Assembly (NCBI GenBank): GCA_030761205.1
Contig: JAULJL010000025.1
Location: forward strand, 754,001-818,000
DNA from: Fremontodendron californicum
Lineage: Eukaryota; Streptophyta; Magnoliopsida; Malvales; Malvaceae
DNA: 64,000 nt
Direction of reading: 5' to 3'
The notes below the pieces were generated by a model. The model saw only the letters and a program-made list of their open reading frames with translations, searched no databases and had not been told where the DNA came from. Made by a program: the position numbers and the translations under genes. Positions 38,001-49,037 of the stretch are shown here, one piece after another. Numbering within the stretch: position 1 is the stretch's first letter; the number at the start of each line of letters is the position of its first letter.

Positions 38001-39261
38001 TACCTGTAACCACTTCAGGAGTAGCCTGAGCCTGTTGATGGGTCATAGCATAAATTCTGGCTGCAGTTCGAGGTCTACCCGACTGTCCACTCTGTCGAGG
38101 GCCAATAGATGAACCAACTTGAGATTGTACCCCAATTCTATCTCTAACTGCTGTCGGCTGATGTGAAGCAGTAGGTTGGGTCCTTTCTCTTTGACCCACT
38201 GACAACTGACTAGTAACTGCCTTGTTCTCCAGCTTGGGACAATCCCGTTTCATGTGTCCCGGTTCTTTGCAGTAAAAACACACACCCTGTAGTCTCCAAC
38301 ATTCACCAGGGTGATTCCTCCCACAATGGGGACACTGAGGATAAGTCAGTGTACGAGGTCCTCCTGACCTCCCAGGTGGCAATCTAGTCTGCTGTTGAGG
38401 TCCAATGATAAGTCTACTAGAAGAACCACCAATAGGCTTTCTGTCTAATCCCTCCTGAAATCTCAAGGGTTTGGAACCACTGACACTGGTTTCTACATAA
38501 CTTTTCTTAGGCCTCACGTCCTCACTGGAGAACTGCCCTTTTCTTTTTCTGAACATCTCTTCTCTATCTTTCATTTCTTTCAGATTCTGTTCAGCTTTAA
38601 TTGCCATGTTGACCCATTTATTAAAGTCATCTGTATCCAGGGTCGTCAACCTATCTCGAATACTAACATGTAGCCCATCTTGAAATTTCTTGCATCTATC
38701 AGCATCGTTGGCTATTATCGATGGAGCAAATTCTGATAGTTCACTGAATTTTTGCTCGTACTCTGATACTGACATACCACCCTGTTTTAAATTCATAAAC
38801 TCAGTCCATTTCTTTTCCCGCAAGGCCCGAGAATAGTATTTTTCTTCAAACTCTCTTCGAAAATCTGCCCAGGTTATGGCAGGACGTCCAACATACCTTT
38901 GCACTGTAGTTTTCCACCATGTGTGTGCATGATCCTCCAAAAATTGCACCGCACATGGTAACCTCATAGACTCGGGAATCTGAAGAGTAATGGAAGTAGT
39001 CTCAAATTTTTGTAGCCATGACCAGGCTAAATCTGATTCCAAAGACCCCGTGAAAATCTTGCAACCCATATTCTTCAAATCTTTACAGTAATCAACTATC
39101 CCCTTTTCAGCAGGGGCAGTCAAAGCGGGAATTACTCTTGCCAAGGCCGCAACTGCCTCAGCTAAATTACGATCAGCTACTGGAGGTGCTGCTGAGGGTG
39201 CAGCAACTGAAGATGAACCAGCAGCTGAATCTTGTTCTCCAATTTGCTCATCAATATCCAT
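35068..39261 (-). CDS. gag-pol polyprotein of element B (long open frame, 3' truncated by frameshift)
   Basis: 1397 codons. Gag core about residues 75-200. CCHC zinc knuckle C328-C331-H336-C341. Aspartic protease D434-P-G-A. RT with D706 (KIDLRSGYHQ) and FIDD at 768-771. RNase H with D917, E954, D979 and D1022. Integrase with H1131, H1138, C1168, C1171 and catalytic D1201, D1262, E1298 (35 residues between the last two). All key catalytic residues are present. The frame ends early because an extra A (T run at 35110-35116) shifts it after residue 1381 or so; the original frame goes on at 34611-35087. The ATG at 39261 is probably internal: the likelier family start is the ATG at 39320-39322 (MPPRRRGRPR), separated by a deletion of about 8 bp that creates a TAG. 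Confidence 0.93.
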   Translation of the reverse strand: MDIDEQIGEQDSAAGSSSVAAPSAAPPVADRNLAEAVAALARVIPALTAPAEKGIVDYCKDLKNMGCKIFTGSLESDLAWSWLQKFETTSITLQIPESMRLPCAVQFLEDHAHTWWKTTVQRYVGRPAITWADFRREFEEKYYSRALREKKWTEFMNLKQGGMSVSEYEQKFSELSEFAPSIIANDADRCKKFQDGLHVSIRDRLTTLDTDDFNKWVNMAIKAEQNLKEMKDREEMFRKRKGQFSSEDVRPKKSYVETSVSGSKPLRFQEGLDRKPIGGSSSRLIIGPQQQTRLPPGRSGGPRTLTYPQCPHCGRNHPGECWRLQGVCFYCKEPGHMKRDCPKLENKAVTSQLSVGQRERTQPTASHQPTAVRDRIGVQSQVGSSIGPRQSGQSGRPRTAARIYAMTHQQAQATPEVVTGTLPISKANARILIDPGATHSFVANSYVKHLGRESRRLDIPMVVSTPVGETLKIDVVYPDCTVMVQEHELPVNLFPLGMYDFDVILGMDWLSKHNAVIDCFSKTVTFKKSGDSEFTFQGERKVLPSCLISKMAANRFLQKGYSAYLAYVINKDIHEAKLKTIPVVKEFPEIFPEELVGLPPDRELEFTIDLIPGSAPVSQAPYRMAPSELKELKVQLQDLVDRGFIRPSTSPWGAPVLFVKKKDGSLRLCIDYRQLNKVTIKNKYPLPRIDDLFDQLQGASVFSKIDLRSGYHQLKIKESDIPKTAFRTRYGHYEFLVMPFGLTNAPAVFMDLMNRVFRPYLDKFVIVFIDDILVYSRNKDDHVSHLKTVLQTMREKQLYAKFSKCEFWLDKVAFLGHVVSKEGIFVDPQKIEAVVAWERPTNVTEVRSFLGLAGYYRRFVEGFSMIASPLSKLTRKHAKFEWTDECEQAFEELKHRFITAPVLTLPSGNGSFVVYSDASRRGLGCVLMQHGKVIAYASRQLKQHEQNYPTHDLELAAVVFALKIWRHYLFGEKCTIYTDHKSLKYLMDQKELNLRQRRWLELIKDYDCVIGYHPGKANVVADALSRKSSSSLAHIRAIQKPLQNELKSLPLELMIDENNLLIAHLKVKPIHIDWIREAQNNDPMLVKLKQEVRDGVRTDYQLKDDDVLIMRNRLCVPQDEELRKVILEEAHNAPYALHPGSVKMYRTLREHYWWQGMKRDIAEFVSRCLVCQQIKAEHQKPSGKLNPLPIPQWKWEDIAMDFVSGLPRTQSGYDSIWVIVDRLTKSAHFLPVKKTFSMERLAKLYVNEIVRLHGAPVSIVSDRDPRFTSRFWPSLQNAMGTKLKFSTAFHPQTDGQSERTIQILEDMLRSCIMEFKGNWDEHLPLAEFAYNNSYQSSIDMAPFEALYGRKCRTPVCWDDTDERKLLSPEIVMMTANKVKVIRKKDKNSSRLTKELCR

Positions 39262-39401
39262 ATTTCTATTCCTATCCCTATTTGGGATTGATTCTAGGCC
39301 TTCCTCTTCGACGTGGTGGCATCGTGTCTGATTTCTTACACAAGCGACAATATTTTAATACTTCAACAAACAGTTCCTAAGTCTACAGGACCTATAACCT
39401 T

Positions 39402-39413
39402 GCTCTGATACCA
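39402..39413 (-). other. Primer-binding site of element B, initiator tRNA-Met
   Basis: Minus-strand TGGTATCAGAGC three bases inside the 5' LTR border, identical to the site in element A. Confidence 0.93.
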
Positions 39414-39416
39414 AAT

Positions 39417-41898
39417 TGTAACACCCTGTCCGGATAATCTACCTAAAATCCGGCAGAGTTTCCTTTCTATCTCAACTATAACCCTCCTGCAAATAACACT
39501 CAATTTTATATCCTCAACCAACAGTATTTCTCAATACTATTACCACATATATCCATGCATATTCAAAAATTATTCATGATCAATTTATTCTCAAATCAAA
39601 CATATTGATCTATTGTCTCATATCTTCAAATATATACAATATATCCAGAAATAAACCTATTTCAGCAAGGTTTACTAGATAAAAACATCAAAAGACCAAA
39701 TCTTCTAGAAATTTAGATATGATGCCCACCACGTCAATATACTCTTGAAGCGGAGAGTAGAGGAAGACAGCAATCCCGACACCTAAGTGTGTCCTAAAAA
39801 TGAGAAATAAGAGGAGGTGAGATATATGAATATCTCAATGAGTAGACAACATTTAAAGCGTGTGAAAACCATAATGGAAATCTGTAAAGTATAATTGACA
39901 TTTTCAAAATAAATAATAATAAAACCATAATAAGTAATTCAAAGACGTAGCAAGCTTTTCAAATGTATAACAATATTAAATCAATGAATAAAATCCGTAA
40001 AGTAATTCAAGTTTCGTATAATTGGGCTCCAACTTTCTGTCATGCACAAGAATACATCCATGAAATAACCAGGCAACATCCATGTAGGCATACTAGTAGC
40101 CGGCCCCAAAGGCCAATACCACCATAGGACGCCCCAAAGGCATATGTGTCGCTATGATGTGCCCCCAAAAGGCAAATATAACGGGATAGGGACTCTGGAG
40201 GTGGCTCCCACCATAAAGGCGTAGCACGCAGCTCCCATACCCCAGTCTAATATCACGGAATTGGGACTCTGGAGGTGGCTCCCGCCACAAAGGCGTAGCA
40301 CGCAGCTCCCGTATTCCGGTCTAATATCACGGAATGGGGACTCTGGAGGTGGCTCCCGCCACAAAGGCGTAGCACGCAGCTCCCGTATTCCGGTCAAGGA
40401 AATAATCTCATACATTAAGTCAGGTGGAGCCAAAACCATGTACGTCAAATTCTATGTAAAATTATATTTCATAAAATCAACCAACTTACTCGATATAATA
40501 TTTCTTGAAATAAAAGTACTTTAATAACAAATCAATTCATATGATTAAATATCGTATATACCTTTAATACGTAAAATAAATATTATGTAAAAAAATATAT
40601 ATATATAATTATAATTAAAAATATTTCAAATAACTATAGTTGTTGTCTACTCACAATCCTTTGGATGATCTCACTGTACACCTCGACCTGAAACTTCGGG
40701 ATCCACAGGTGACGTCGGATCTACGTGGCCTAGAGATTAACAATAATTAGTATCTATACATGCTCAAAGCATTACACAATTTTTGAATGTAACTTAAGTC
40801 CCATAAATCTACCCCATATACTAATTTCTCATTCTCAAAACAACATATCCTTAATTTTTAATATCATTTCCATAATCATTTTCTCCATAATTCAACTCCA
40901 TAATCATGTCCTTATCAAATTCGTTTCTAGTATTCCATGCCTTAGAGATTTTCATAATCCATAACCATCATTTGATACTATATTTCTCTTAGGCAATAAA
41001 TTCCTTAATATCAAGTTAGATTAGAAAATCATAACTTGAGTTTGGTAAGGAATTTGGAAGTGATCCCAATTGTTTTATTTCAACCAATATATCTAATTTA
41101 TGAATAAAATAACTAACTTATACAACTAGAACAAAATTTTGATCAAATTTGATAAATCCCGAAACCATGCTGAAACAGAGATCAACACAGAACAGTAAAC
41201 TGCACCGAATTTTATCTTTTTAACCGCTTATCGGTTTTGGGTGATTCAAAAACCAAAATTCTCATATTGAAGTCTAGTTTCTAGGAAAAATATCAAAAAA
41301 ATACAAACCCTAATTTACCGAACCCAGAAAATCCGAACAGCAAGCATGCTCAGTTTCCCCTGTTTTGCTTTTTCTTCCCATTTTCTTGTTCATGCTTTCA
41401 AATCCTTTTAATTCTTACCAAGAATGAGTAAAATTCATACTTAATAGATGGATTTCAGACCTTAACATGTTTATGGAGCTATGATCTTAGCATGCCCAAG
41501 TAGATATCTAAAGAAAATGAAGAATTTATCAAGAAACTAACCTTGGATGTAATTGTTGTTGAGATTTTGGTGGAATTGTTTGAAGAGAATTTTTTTTTTT
41601 TTTGAGAGAGAGAGATGATGGAGCCGGCTGCACTTGAAGAAGAGAATGAAAAAATGTGTAGAATTTTCGGGAGAAAGGATGAAGAAAAGAGATATTTTTC
41701 TTGTTTTTGGGATAATTGCATATTAGTCCCTCAACTTTTTATAAATAACCATTAAGCCCCTAAACTTTTTTAATATGTTCATTTTGATCCTTTCTTCTTT
41801 TATTTCCTTCACTTATAACTTCTTACCAATTTCCAAGTTTGTCCTTAAAATTTTCGGGATTTAACTTTACATGATTATACGTAACCTCGGTTGTTACA
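39417..41898 (-). repeat. 5' LTR of element B
   Basis: 2482 bp, almost identical to the 3' LTR at 32093-34575. On the minus strand it starts TGTAACAACCGAGG at 41898 and ends at 39417. Its three 74-bp repeats lie at about 40185-40400. Confidence 0.95.
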
Positions 41899-44586
41899 GA
41901 TATATTAAAATTACATACATATATTACAATTACATAGATACATATTACATAGATATATTATAATTACATAGATGTATTACATAGATATATTACATAGATA
42001 TATTACAATTACATAGATATATTACAATTACATAGATATATTATTACAATTACATAGATATATTACATAGATATTACAATTACATAGATACATTGGATAT
42101 ATTACAATTATATATTATAATTACATAGATAAATATATTACAATTACATAGATATATTTGTGTAATATATCTATGTAATAATATATCTATGTAATTATAA
42201 TATATCTATGCAACTGTAATATATTTGTGTCATTGTAATATATCTACATAAATATATTGTAATGTATCTCTGTAATATATATATCTATGTAATTATTACA
42301 TAGATATATTACAATTACATAGATATACTACATAAATATATCTATAATTGTAATATTTATATTTGTGTAATATATCTATGTAATTGTAATATACATAGAC
42401 ATATTACAATTACAATTACATAGATATATATTACAATTACAATTACGTAAATATATTTTTGTAATTATAATATATCTATGTAATATATTTATGTAATTTA
42501 CGTAATGTTAAGTGGTAATTCTAACAAATAAATATAATATATTATAATTACACATTAGATATATTACAATTACATAGATATATTACAATTATATATCTAA
42601 AGTTTTCAGTAACATAGATATATTACATTTATATAGATATATTACAATTACAATTACAATTACTTAAATATATTACTATTACATAGATATATTACATAGT
42701 TATATTACAATTACATAGATATATTACAATTGCATAGATATATTACAATTACATAGATATATTACAATTACATAAATATATTACAATTAGATAGATATAT
42801 TATTGAAAACATTAGATATTACATAGATATATTACATTTACATAGATATATTTATTAATATAATTACATAGATATATTACATAGATATATATATAACATA
42901 AATATATATTACAATTACATAGATATATTATAATTACATAAATATATAGATATATTTCAATTACATTTATAGATATATTACAATTACATAGATATATAAC
43001 AATTACATAGATATATTACAATTACATAGATATATTACAATTACATAGATAATATATCAGTTACATAGATATATTACAATTACATAGATATATTACATAG
43101 ATACATTACAATTACATAGATATATTACATAGATATATTACAATTACATAGATATATTACAATTACATAAATATATTACAATTAGATAGATATATTATTG
43201 AAAACATTAGATATTACATAGATATATTACATTTACATAGATATATTTATTAATATAATTACATAGATATATTACATAGATATATATAACATAAATATAT
43301 ATTACAATTACATAGATATATTATAATTACATAAATATATAGATATATTTCAATTACATTTATAGATATATTACAATTACATAGATATATAACAATTACA
43401 TAGATATATTACAATTACATAGATATATTACAATTACATAGATAATATATCAGTTACATAGATATATTACAATTACATAGATATATTACAATTACATAAA
43501 TATATTACAATTAGATAGATATATTATTGAAAACATTAGATATTACATAGATATATTACATTTACATAGATATATTTATTAATATAATTACATAGATATA
43601 TTACATAGATATATATATAACATAAATATATATTACAATTACATAGATATATTATAATTACATAAATATATAGATATATTTCAATTACATTTATAGATAT
43701 ATTACAATTACATAGATATATAACAATTACATAGATATATTACAATTACATAGATATATTACAATTACATAGATAATATATCAGTTACATAGATATATTA
43801 CAATTACATAGATATATTACATAGATACATTACAATTACATAGATATATTACATAGATATATTACAATTACATAGATATATTACAATTACATAAATATAT
43901 TACAATTAGATAGATATATTATTGAAAACATTAGATATTACATAGATATATTACATTTACATAGATATATTTATTAATATAATTACATAGATATATTACA
44001 TAGATATATATAACATAAATATATATTACAATTACATAGATATATTATAATTACATAAATATATAGATATATTTCAATTACATTTATAGATATATTACAA
44101 TTACATAGATATATAACAATTACATAGATATATTACAATTACATAGATATATTACAATTACATAGATAATATATCAGTTACATAGATATATTACAATTAC
44201 ATAGATATATTACATAGATACATTACAATTACATAGATATATTACATAGATATATTACAATTACATAGATATATTACAATTACATAAATATATTACAATT
44301 AATAATGTATCTATGTAATGTTACATAGATATATTACATAAATATATTACAATTACATAGATATATTACAACTACAAAGATATATTATCTATGTAATTAT
44401 ATCTATGTAATTTTATGTAATATATGTAATATATCTATGTATCTATGTAATATATCTATGTAATATATCTATGTAATTGTAATATATTTGTGTAATTGTA
44501 ATATATCTATATTTGTTTCTAATTATATAAAAACATTAGAATTACATAGATAATTACTTAAAACATATTACAAATATATTACATTA
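41899..44586. repeat. 19-bp AT-rich minisatellite, block 8
   Basis: Starts with the target duplication GATAT of element B. From about 42690 it is mostly in the ACATAGATATATTACAATT orientation and is organised into a higher-order repeat, listed separately. Confidence 0.95.
42740..44310. repeat. Higher-order repeat of the minisatellite, 395/329/395 bp
   Basis: The marker TATTGAAAACATTAGATATT occurs at 42801, 43196, 43525 and 43920, giving periods 395, 329 and 395 bp. Units are nearly identical over their whole length; the shorter one lacks about 66 bp around the ACATAGATACATTACAATT section. This is local, recent amplification inside an otherwise degenerate array. Confidence 0.92.
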
Positions 44587-45188
44587 GACAAAATTAGGTG
44601 TCTACAACTGCCTCACTTTGGCTATTGTTCAGAATCAAGAATCAGGCAAAGATAAATAAACACTAATTTTGTTCGATTATTGAAATCTCACGTGAAGGAA
44701 AGGAAAGGGAGTTTTCATTTTTTTTTCATTTTTTTTTCATTTTCATTTTCATTTTCATTTTCATTTTCATTTTCATTTTTTTTCATTAACATTTACATTT
44801 TCATTTTTATTTATGGTTTTTTTCTTCTTCTGATAAACAGCTGAAAATAGAAGTTTTTGTCCTTAAATTGAGTTCCATGACTAGTCAAGGCTCGACCCGT
44901 CTTAAGAAAATGAGTTCAATTTCCAAGAGAAGAAACTAGAAGATTTTGTCCTTAAATTGAGTTTCCTGACTAATCAAGGATCGACCCGTCTTAAGAAAAC
45001 GAGTTCGATTTGCAAGAGAAGAAAATAGAAGATTTTGTCCTTAAATTGAGTTCCCTGACTAATCAAGGCTCGACCCCTCTTAAAGAAACAAGTTCGATTT
45101 GCTAGAGAAGAAAATTGAAGATTTTATCCTTAAATTGAGTTCCCTGATTAATCAAGGCTCGACCCTTCTTAAGGAAACGAGTTTGATA
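44587..45188 (-). mobile_element. 3' end fragment of the TGTAGACACC LTR family with 89-bp repeats
   Basis: Mirrors 8005-8500: the last 20 bp of LTR start (44587-44606), internal region, a (TTTTCA)n tract at about 44715-44815, then 89-bp units at 44853, 44942, 45031 and 45120. Flanked on both sides by satellite, so it is a fragment. Confidence 0.75.
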
Positions 45189-45424
45189 ATATTACAATTA
45201 CATAGATATAATTACATAGATAATATATCTTTGTAGTTGTAATATATCTATGTAATTGTAATATATTTATTTAATATATCTATGTAATTGTAATGTATCT
45301 ATGTAATATATCTATGTAATTGTAATATATATATATATATGTAATTGTAATATCTATGTAATTTTAATATATCTATGTAATTGTAATGTATCTATGTAAT
45401 ATATCTATGTAATTGTAATTGTTA
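45189..45424. repeat. 19-bp AT-rich minisatellite, block 9
   Basis: Short block of mixed monomers between two islands. Confidence 0.92.
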
Positions 45425-45432
45425 CATAACAA

Positions 45433-45992
45433 ATGAAGGGCACTTGGTTCAATCTGTTCAATAACAAGCACATTCGGCATTCATGGCTCATATTTTTTAA
45501 ATTTGGTGCCCAATACAAATTTTCGTACTGGTTTCAACACTGGTGGAATTGGTATGGACTTTTCAGAGAAATACTACCAAATAAATTTGATCTTTTTTAT
45601 GATCAATTCATTTCAAAATTCCAACCAGAAGAAGATCAAAAACAATTACATCCCTCCATCCCCTTCTTCTCAAAATTATGTATCTCATGGATTACGTCCT
45701 GGGAATATGCATACCTAATAGATAACCAGATGGGAGTACCATTGATTATCCGCAAGTTCAAAACCAAGTGGTGGGACAAATTTAATGAAGAAAAATATAA
45801 CTCACAATTTCTCAATGAATGCTTCAACAAAATCCACAATTTTGCAAATCTGCAGCACCAGATCAAGATACAGCCAGATTTTTTCAGGCTAAAACAAATG
45901 CTAGTTCACTCCTAGCACAAGCCAAGACCAAAAAAGAATACAAGAAACTGATGGCAGAAATGCTCAGCTCGATGGACTATGACTCAGAATAA
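45433..45992 (+). pseudogene. Degenerate Trp-rich protein fragment, possibly endogenous pararetrovirus
   Basis: A 160-codon frame (45433-45915) rich in aromatic residues, with WWNWYG, CISWITSWEYAY and KWWDKFN, continues after a frameshift in another frame up to TAA at 45990-45992 with a Lys-rich tail. The Trp-rich pattern reminds me of polyproteins of plant endogenous Caulimoviridae-like sequences, but I cannot name the domain. It has no upstream continuation because satellite precedes it. It is broken by at least one frameshift and is not a functional gene. Confidence 0.4.
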
Positions 45993-46554
45993 GACAAATC
46001 CCTAATATCCTCTAACAAAACCATAAACCTGGCAGATGATGAAGATATTACAGGAAAATCAAAGACGAAATGATGACACAAATTGTCGAAAAAAACAAGA
46101 CAAAGTGTAAAAAAAAAAAAAAGAGTCGGGAAAGAAAACAGGAATATTTTCAAGAATCTTTTCAAAATTCACAACGGACAAATGTACAAATACTGTCTCA
46201 GCTGTAATTCAAATTGTAATAGGACAAAAGACAGGGAATAGATTCCCTTACAAGTTTCAGTTTGAAAATTCAAAAGTTGTAATGATGCTAAAGCATCCAA
46301 ATAGGACTAGAGTCAGGGAATATATTCCCTGCACAATAGTGCTAAGGAAAATCATGGAGCCAGCATCTGTATAAGACTTCTAAAATCAATGTAAGAGGCA
46401 AGTTTTTCATCTGAAGGAAGAATTTCTCTGAAAAAACTCTTTAAAAAAATCCCAGCAATAAAATCGCCTTTTCAACAATTATCTTTTCTTCTTTTATTTT
46501 CATTTTTTCCATTTTATCTCTGTTGATCACTGAGCCTCGTTTGAGATTTTGTTT
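45993..46554. other. Non-coding stretch between the two virus-like fragments
   Basis: A-rich, no satellite monomer and no credible frame. It has a polyadenylation-type AATAAA at 46457-46462. Read on the minus strand from 46582 it would be the inside of a CACTACAAAAAAATTAG terminus, so part of it may belong to a small DNA transposon. Confidence 0.35.
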
Positions 46555-46565
46555 TTAGTTGGTCA

Positions 46566-46582
46566 CTAATTTTTTTGTAGTG
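46566..46582 (-). repeat. CACTA-type terminus candidate
   Basis: Minus strand CACTACAAAAAAATTAG, ending at 46582. It is similar in type to the terminus at 55530 but with different following sequence. No matching opposite end seen. Confidence 0.35.
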
Positions 46583-46857
46583 AATTTCTTCCTTGAGAAA
46601 AGAGATTTGTTCTGTTTATAATTAATTAAATTATTGATTTGTCCTGTATGAATAGACAAAGATTTTAAGAGATTAAGATTTTTAACTTTTGGTTTTTCTA
46701 TAAAAGGAAATGTTATTTTGGTGTTTAATATTCTAGTGCTGATTTCTTGATTTGTCACTTTGTAAGGTTTGAGTAAAGATATAAAATATGTGCCTAGTAC
46801 GACATTTTGCATTATATCTTTCACCATTAAGAAGCAAGTTTGATATTTGATTCCTTT
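46583..46857 (-). pseudogene. Protease-tail-like fragment, possibly endogenous pararetrovirus
   Basis: A minus-strand frame with VVLGTYFISLLKPYKV followed by a Lys-rich linker with FIEKPKVKNLNLLKS. The LGT-F-L-PY/PF pattern is what follows the aspartic protease in plant pararetrovirus-like polyproteins. Orientation is opposite to the fragment at 45433. Truncated on both sides and not functional. A generic retroelement origin is the main alternative. Confidence 0.4.
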
Positions 46858-48845
46858 ACTACATAGATATTTATACATATATCTATGTAATTGTAATATA
46901 TTACAATTACATAGATGCATTACAATTACATAAACACATTACAATTACAATTATATAAATATATTACAATTACATAGATATCTAATTACATAGATACATT
47001 ACAATTACATAGATATATTAGAATTACATAGATATATATTACAATTACATATTTATATTAGAATTACATAGATACATTACAATTACATAGATATTACAAT
47101 TATATATATATATATATGTAATTGTAATATATTTATGTATACATTACAACAAAGATATATTACATAGATATGTAATTCTAATGTAATTATAAAATATCTA
47201 TGTAAATATATTACAATTCTATTAATTACAATTATATAAATATATCTATGTAAGTCTAATGTTTTATGTAACTGTAATATATTTATGTAATTATAATATA
47301 TCTATGTAATATATATGTAATTACATGTATTGTTATATATTACAATTAACATTATTATAATTACATAAATATATTACAAGTAATAGATATATTACAATTA
47401 CATAGATATATTACAATTACATAGATATTTTACAATTATTGAAAACATATATACATTAGATAATTTCAATAATTGTATCTATGTAATTGTAATATATTTG
47501 TGTAATTGTATTTATGTAAATGTAATATATCTATGTAAATTACATTACTGTTTCTGAAAACATTAGATATTACAATTACATAGATAATACTACTATATAT
47601 ATTACAATTACATAAATATATTACATTTACATAGATATATTACAATTACATAAATATATTACAATTACAATTACATATAAATATTACAATTACATAGATA
47701 TATTATAATTCTATTTATGTAATTGTAATATATATCTATGTTATAGTAATATATGTATGTAATTGTTATATATATATGTAATTGTAATATATCTTTGTAA
47801 TTGTAATATATCTATGTAATTGTATTATCTATGTAATTGTAATATATTTATGTAATTGTAATATATCTATGTAATTATATACATGTAATATCTATGTATC
47901 TATGTAATTCTAATATATCGATGTAATTATTATATATCTATGTAATTGTAATGTATCTATGAGATTATAATATATAATTGTAATATATCCAATGTATCTA
48001 TGTAATTGTAATATATCTATGTAATTGTAATAATATATCTATGTAATTGTAATATATCTATGTAATTGTAATGTATCTATGTAATATATCTACGTAATTG
48101 TAGTATATATATATATATATGTAATTGTAATATATATATATATATATATATCCAATGTATCTATGTAATATATTATCTATGTAATTATAATATATCTATG
48201 TAGTTTCAGTATATCTATGTAATTGTAATATATTACAATCACATAGATATATTACTATTACATAGATTTATTACAATTACATAGATATATTACAATTATA
48301 TAGATAATATTACAATTATTGTATTAGATATATTACTGAAAAAATTAGAATTACCGAAAACATTAGATATTACATGAATACATTAGAATTACTGAAAACA
48401 TTAGATAATGTAGTAACAAAGATATATTACATGTATATATTTATCTATGTAATAGTAATATATCTATGTAATTGTAAATATATTACAATTACTGTATTAG
48501 ATATATTACTGAAAATATTAGAATTACTGAAAACATTAGATATTACATGAATATATTAGAATTACTGAAAACATTAGATAATGTAATTACAAAGATATAT
48601 TACATGTATATATTTATCTATGTAATAGTAATATATCTATGTAATTGTAAATATATTACAATTACTGTATTAGATATATTACTAAAAATATTAGAATTAC
48701 TGAAAACATTAGATATTACATGAATATATTAAAATAACCGAAAACATTAGATAATGTAATTACAAAGATATATTACATGTATATATTTATCTATGTAATA
48801 GTAATATATCTATGTAATTGTAAATATATTTACATAGATATATTA
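46858..48845. repeat. 19-bp AT-rich minisatellite, block 10
   Basis: Mixed orientation, with a 173-bp higher-order repeat near its end (listed separately). Confidence 0.94.
48321..48835. repeat. 173-bp higher-order repeat of the minisatellite, three copies
   Basis: GTATTAGATATATTACT starts at 48321, 48494 and 48667, an exact 173-bp spacing. Each unit holds the ACTGAAAACATTAGATATTAC and TAATGTAATTACAAAGATA sections plus three or four ordinary monomers. Confidence 0.92.
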
Positions 48846-49037
48846 TGTTTTATTATTTTGGAAGTATTAAAAAAAGAAAAATTGAAATTGGAGTCCGTTT
48901 GATATTTATTTGCATCCAGGGGGCAAAACGGTCATTTCACCCAAGCAACCGAAAAGGGCTTCTTTGGGCCCTTCAAAAAATCAGACTTTGGCTGAAAAAG
49001 AGAAGTGCTGGCCTGCCCAGGCCCAAAGGAATGAGGA
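48846..49037 (-). repeat. Inverted fragment of the LTR at 57168-59158
   Basis: About 190 bp matching the reverse complement of about 57597-57783 (GGGCTTCTTTGGGCCCTTCA, GGCAAAACGGTCATTTCA) with a few substitutions. Isolated in satellite. The 68-codon frame across it is not a gene. Confidence 0.88.

Larger units (their letters stand above)
32093..41898 (-). mobile_element. Element B: nearly intact, young Ty3/gypsy chromovirus-like retrotransposon
   Basis: A 9.8-kb element bounded by LTRs 32093-34575 and 39417-41898 and by the 5-bp direct repeat GATAT (32088-32092 and 41899-41903), all on the minus strand. It has the primer site, a 1397-codon gag-pol frame, a chromodomain frame and a polypurine tract. 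Inactivating lesions are few: a deletion of about 8 bp just after the probable gag start, a one-base insertion in an A run (T run 35110-35116), and two TGA codons shared with element A. It could be mobilised in trans if relatives supply proteins (inference). Confidence 0.96.
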
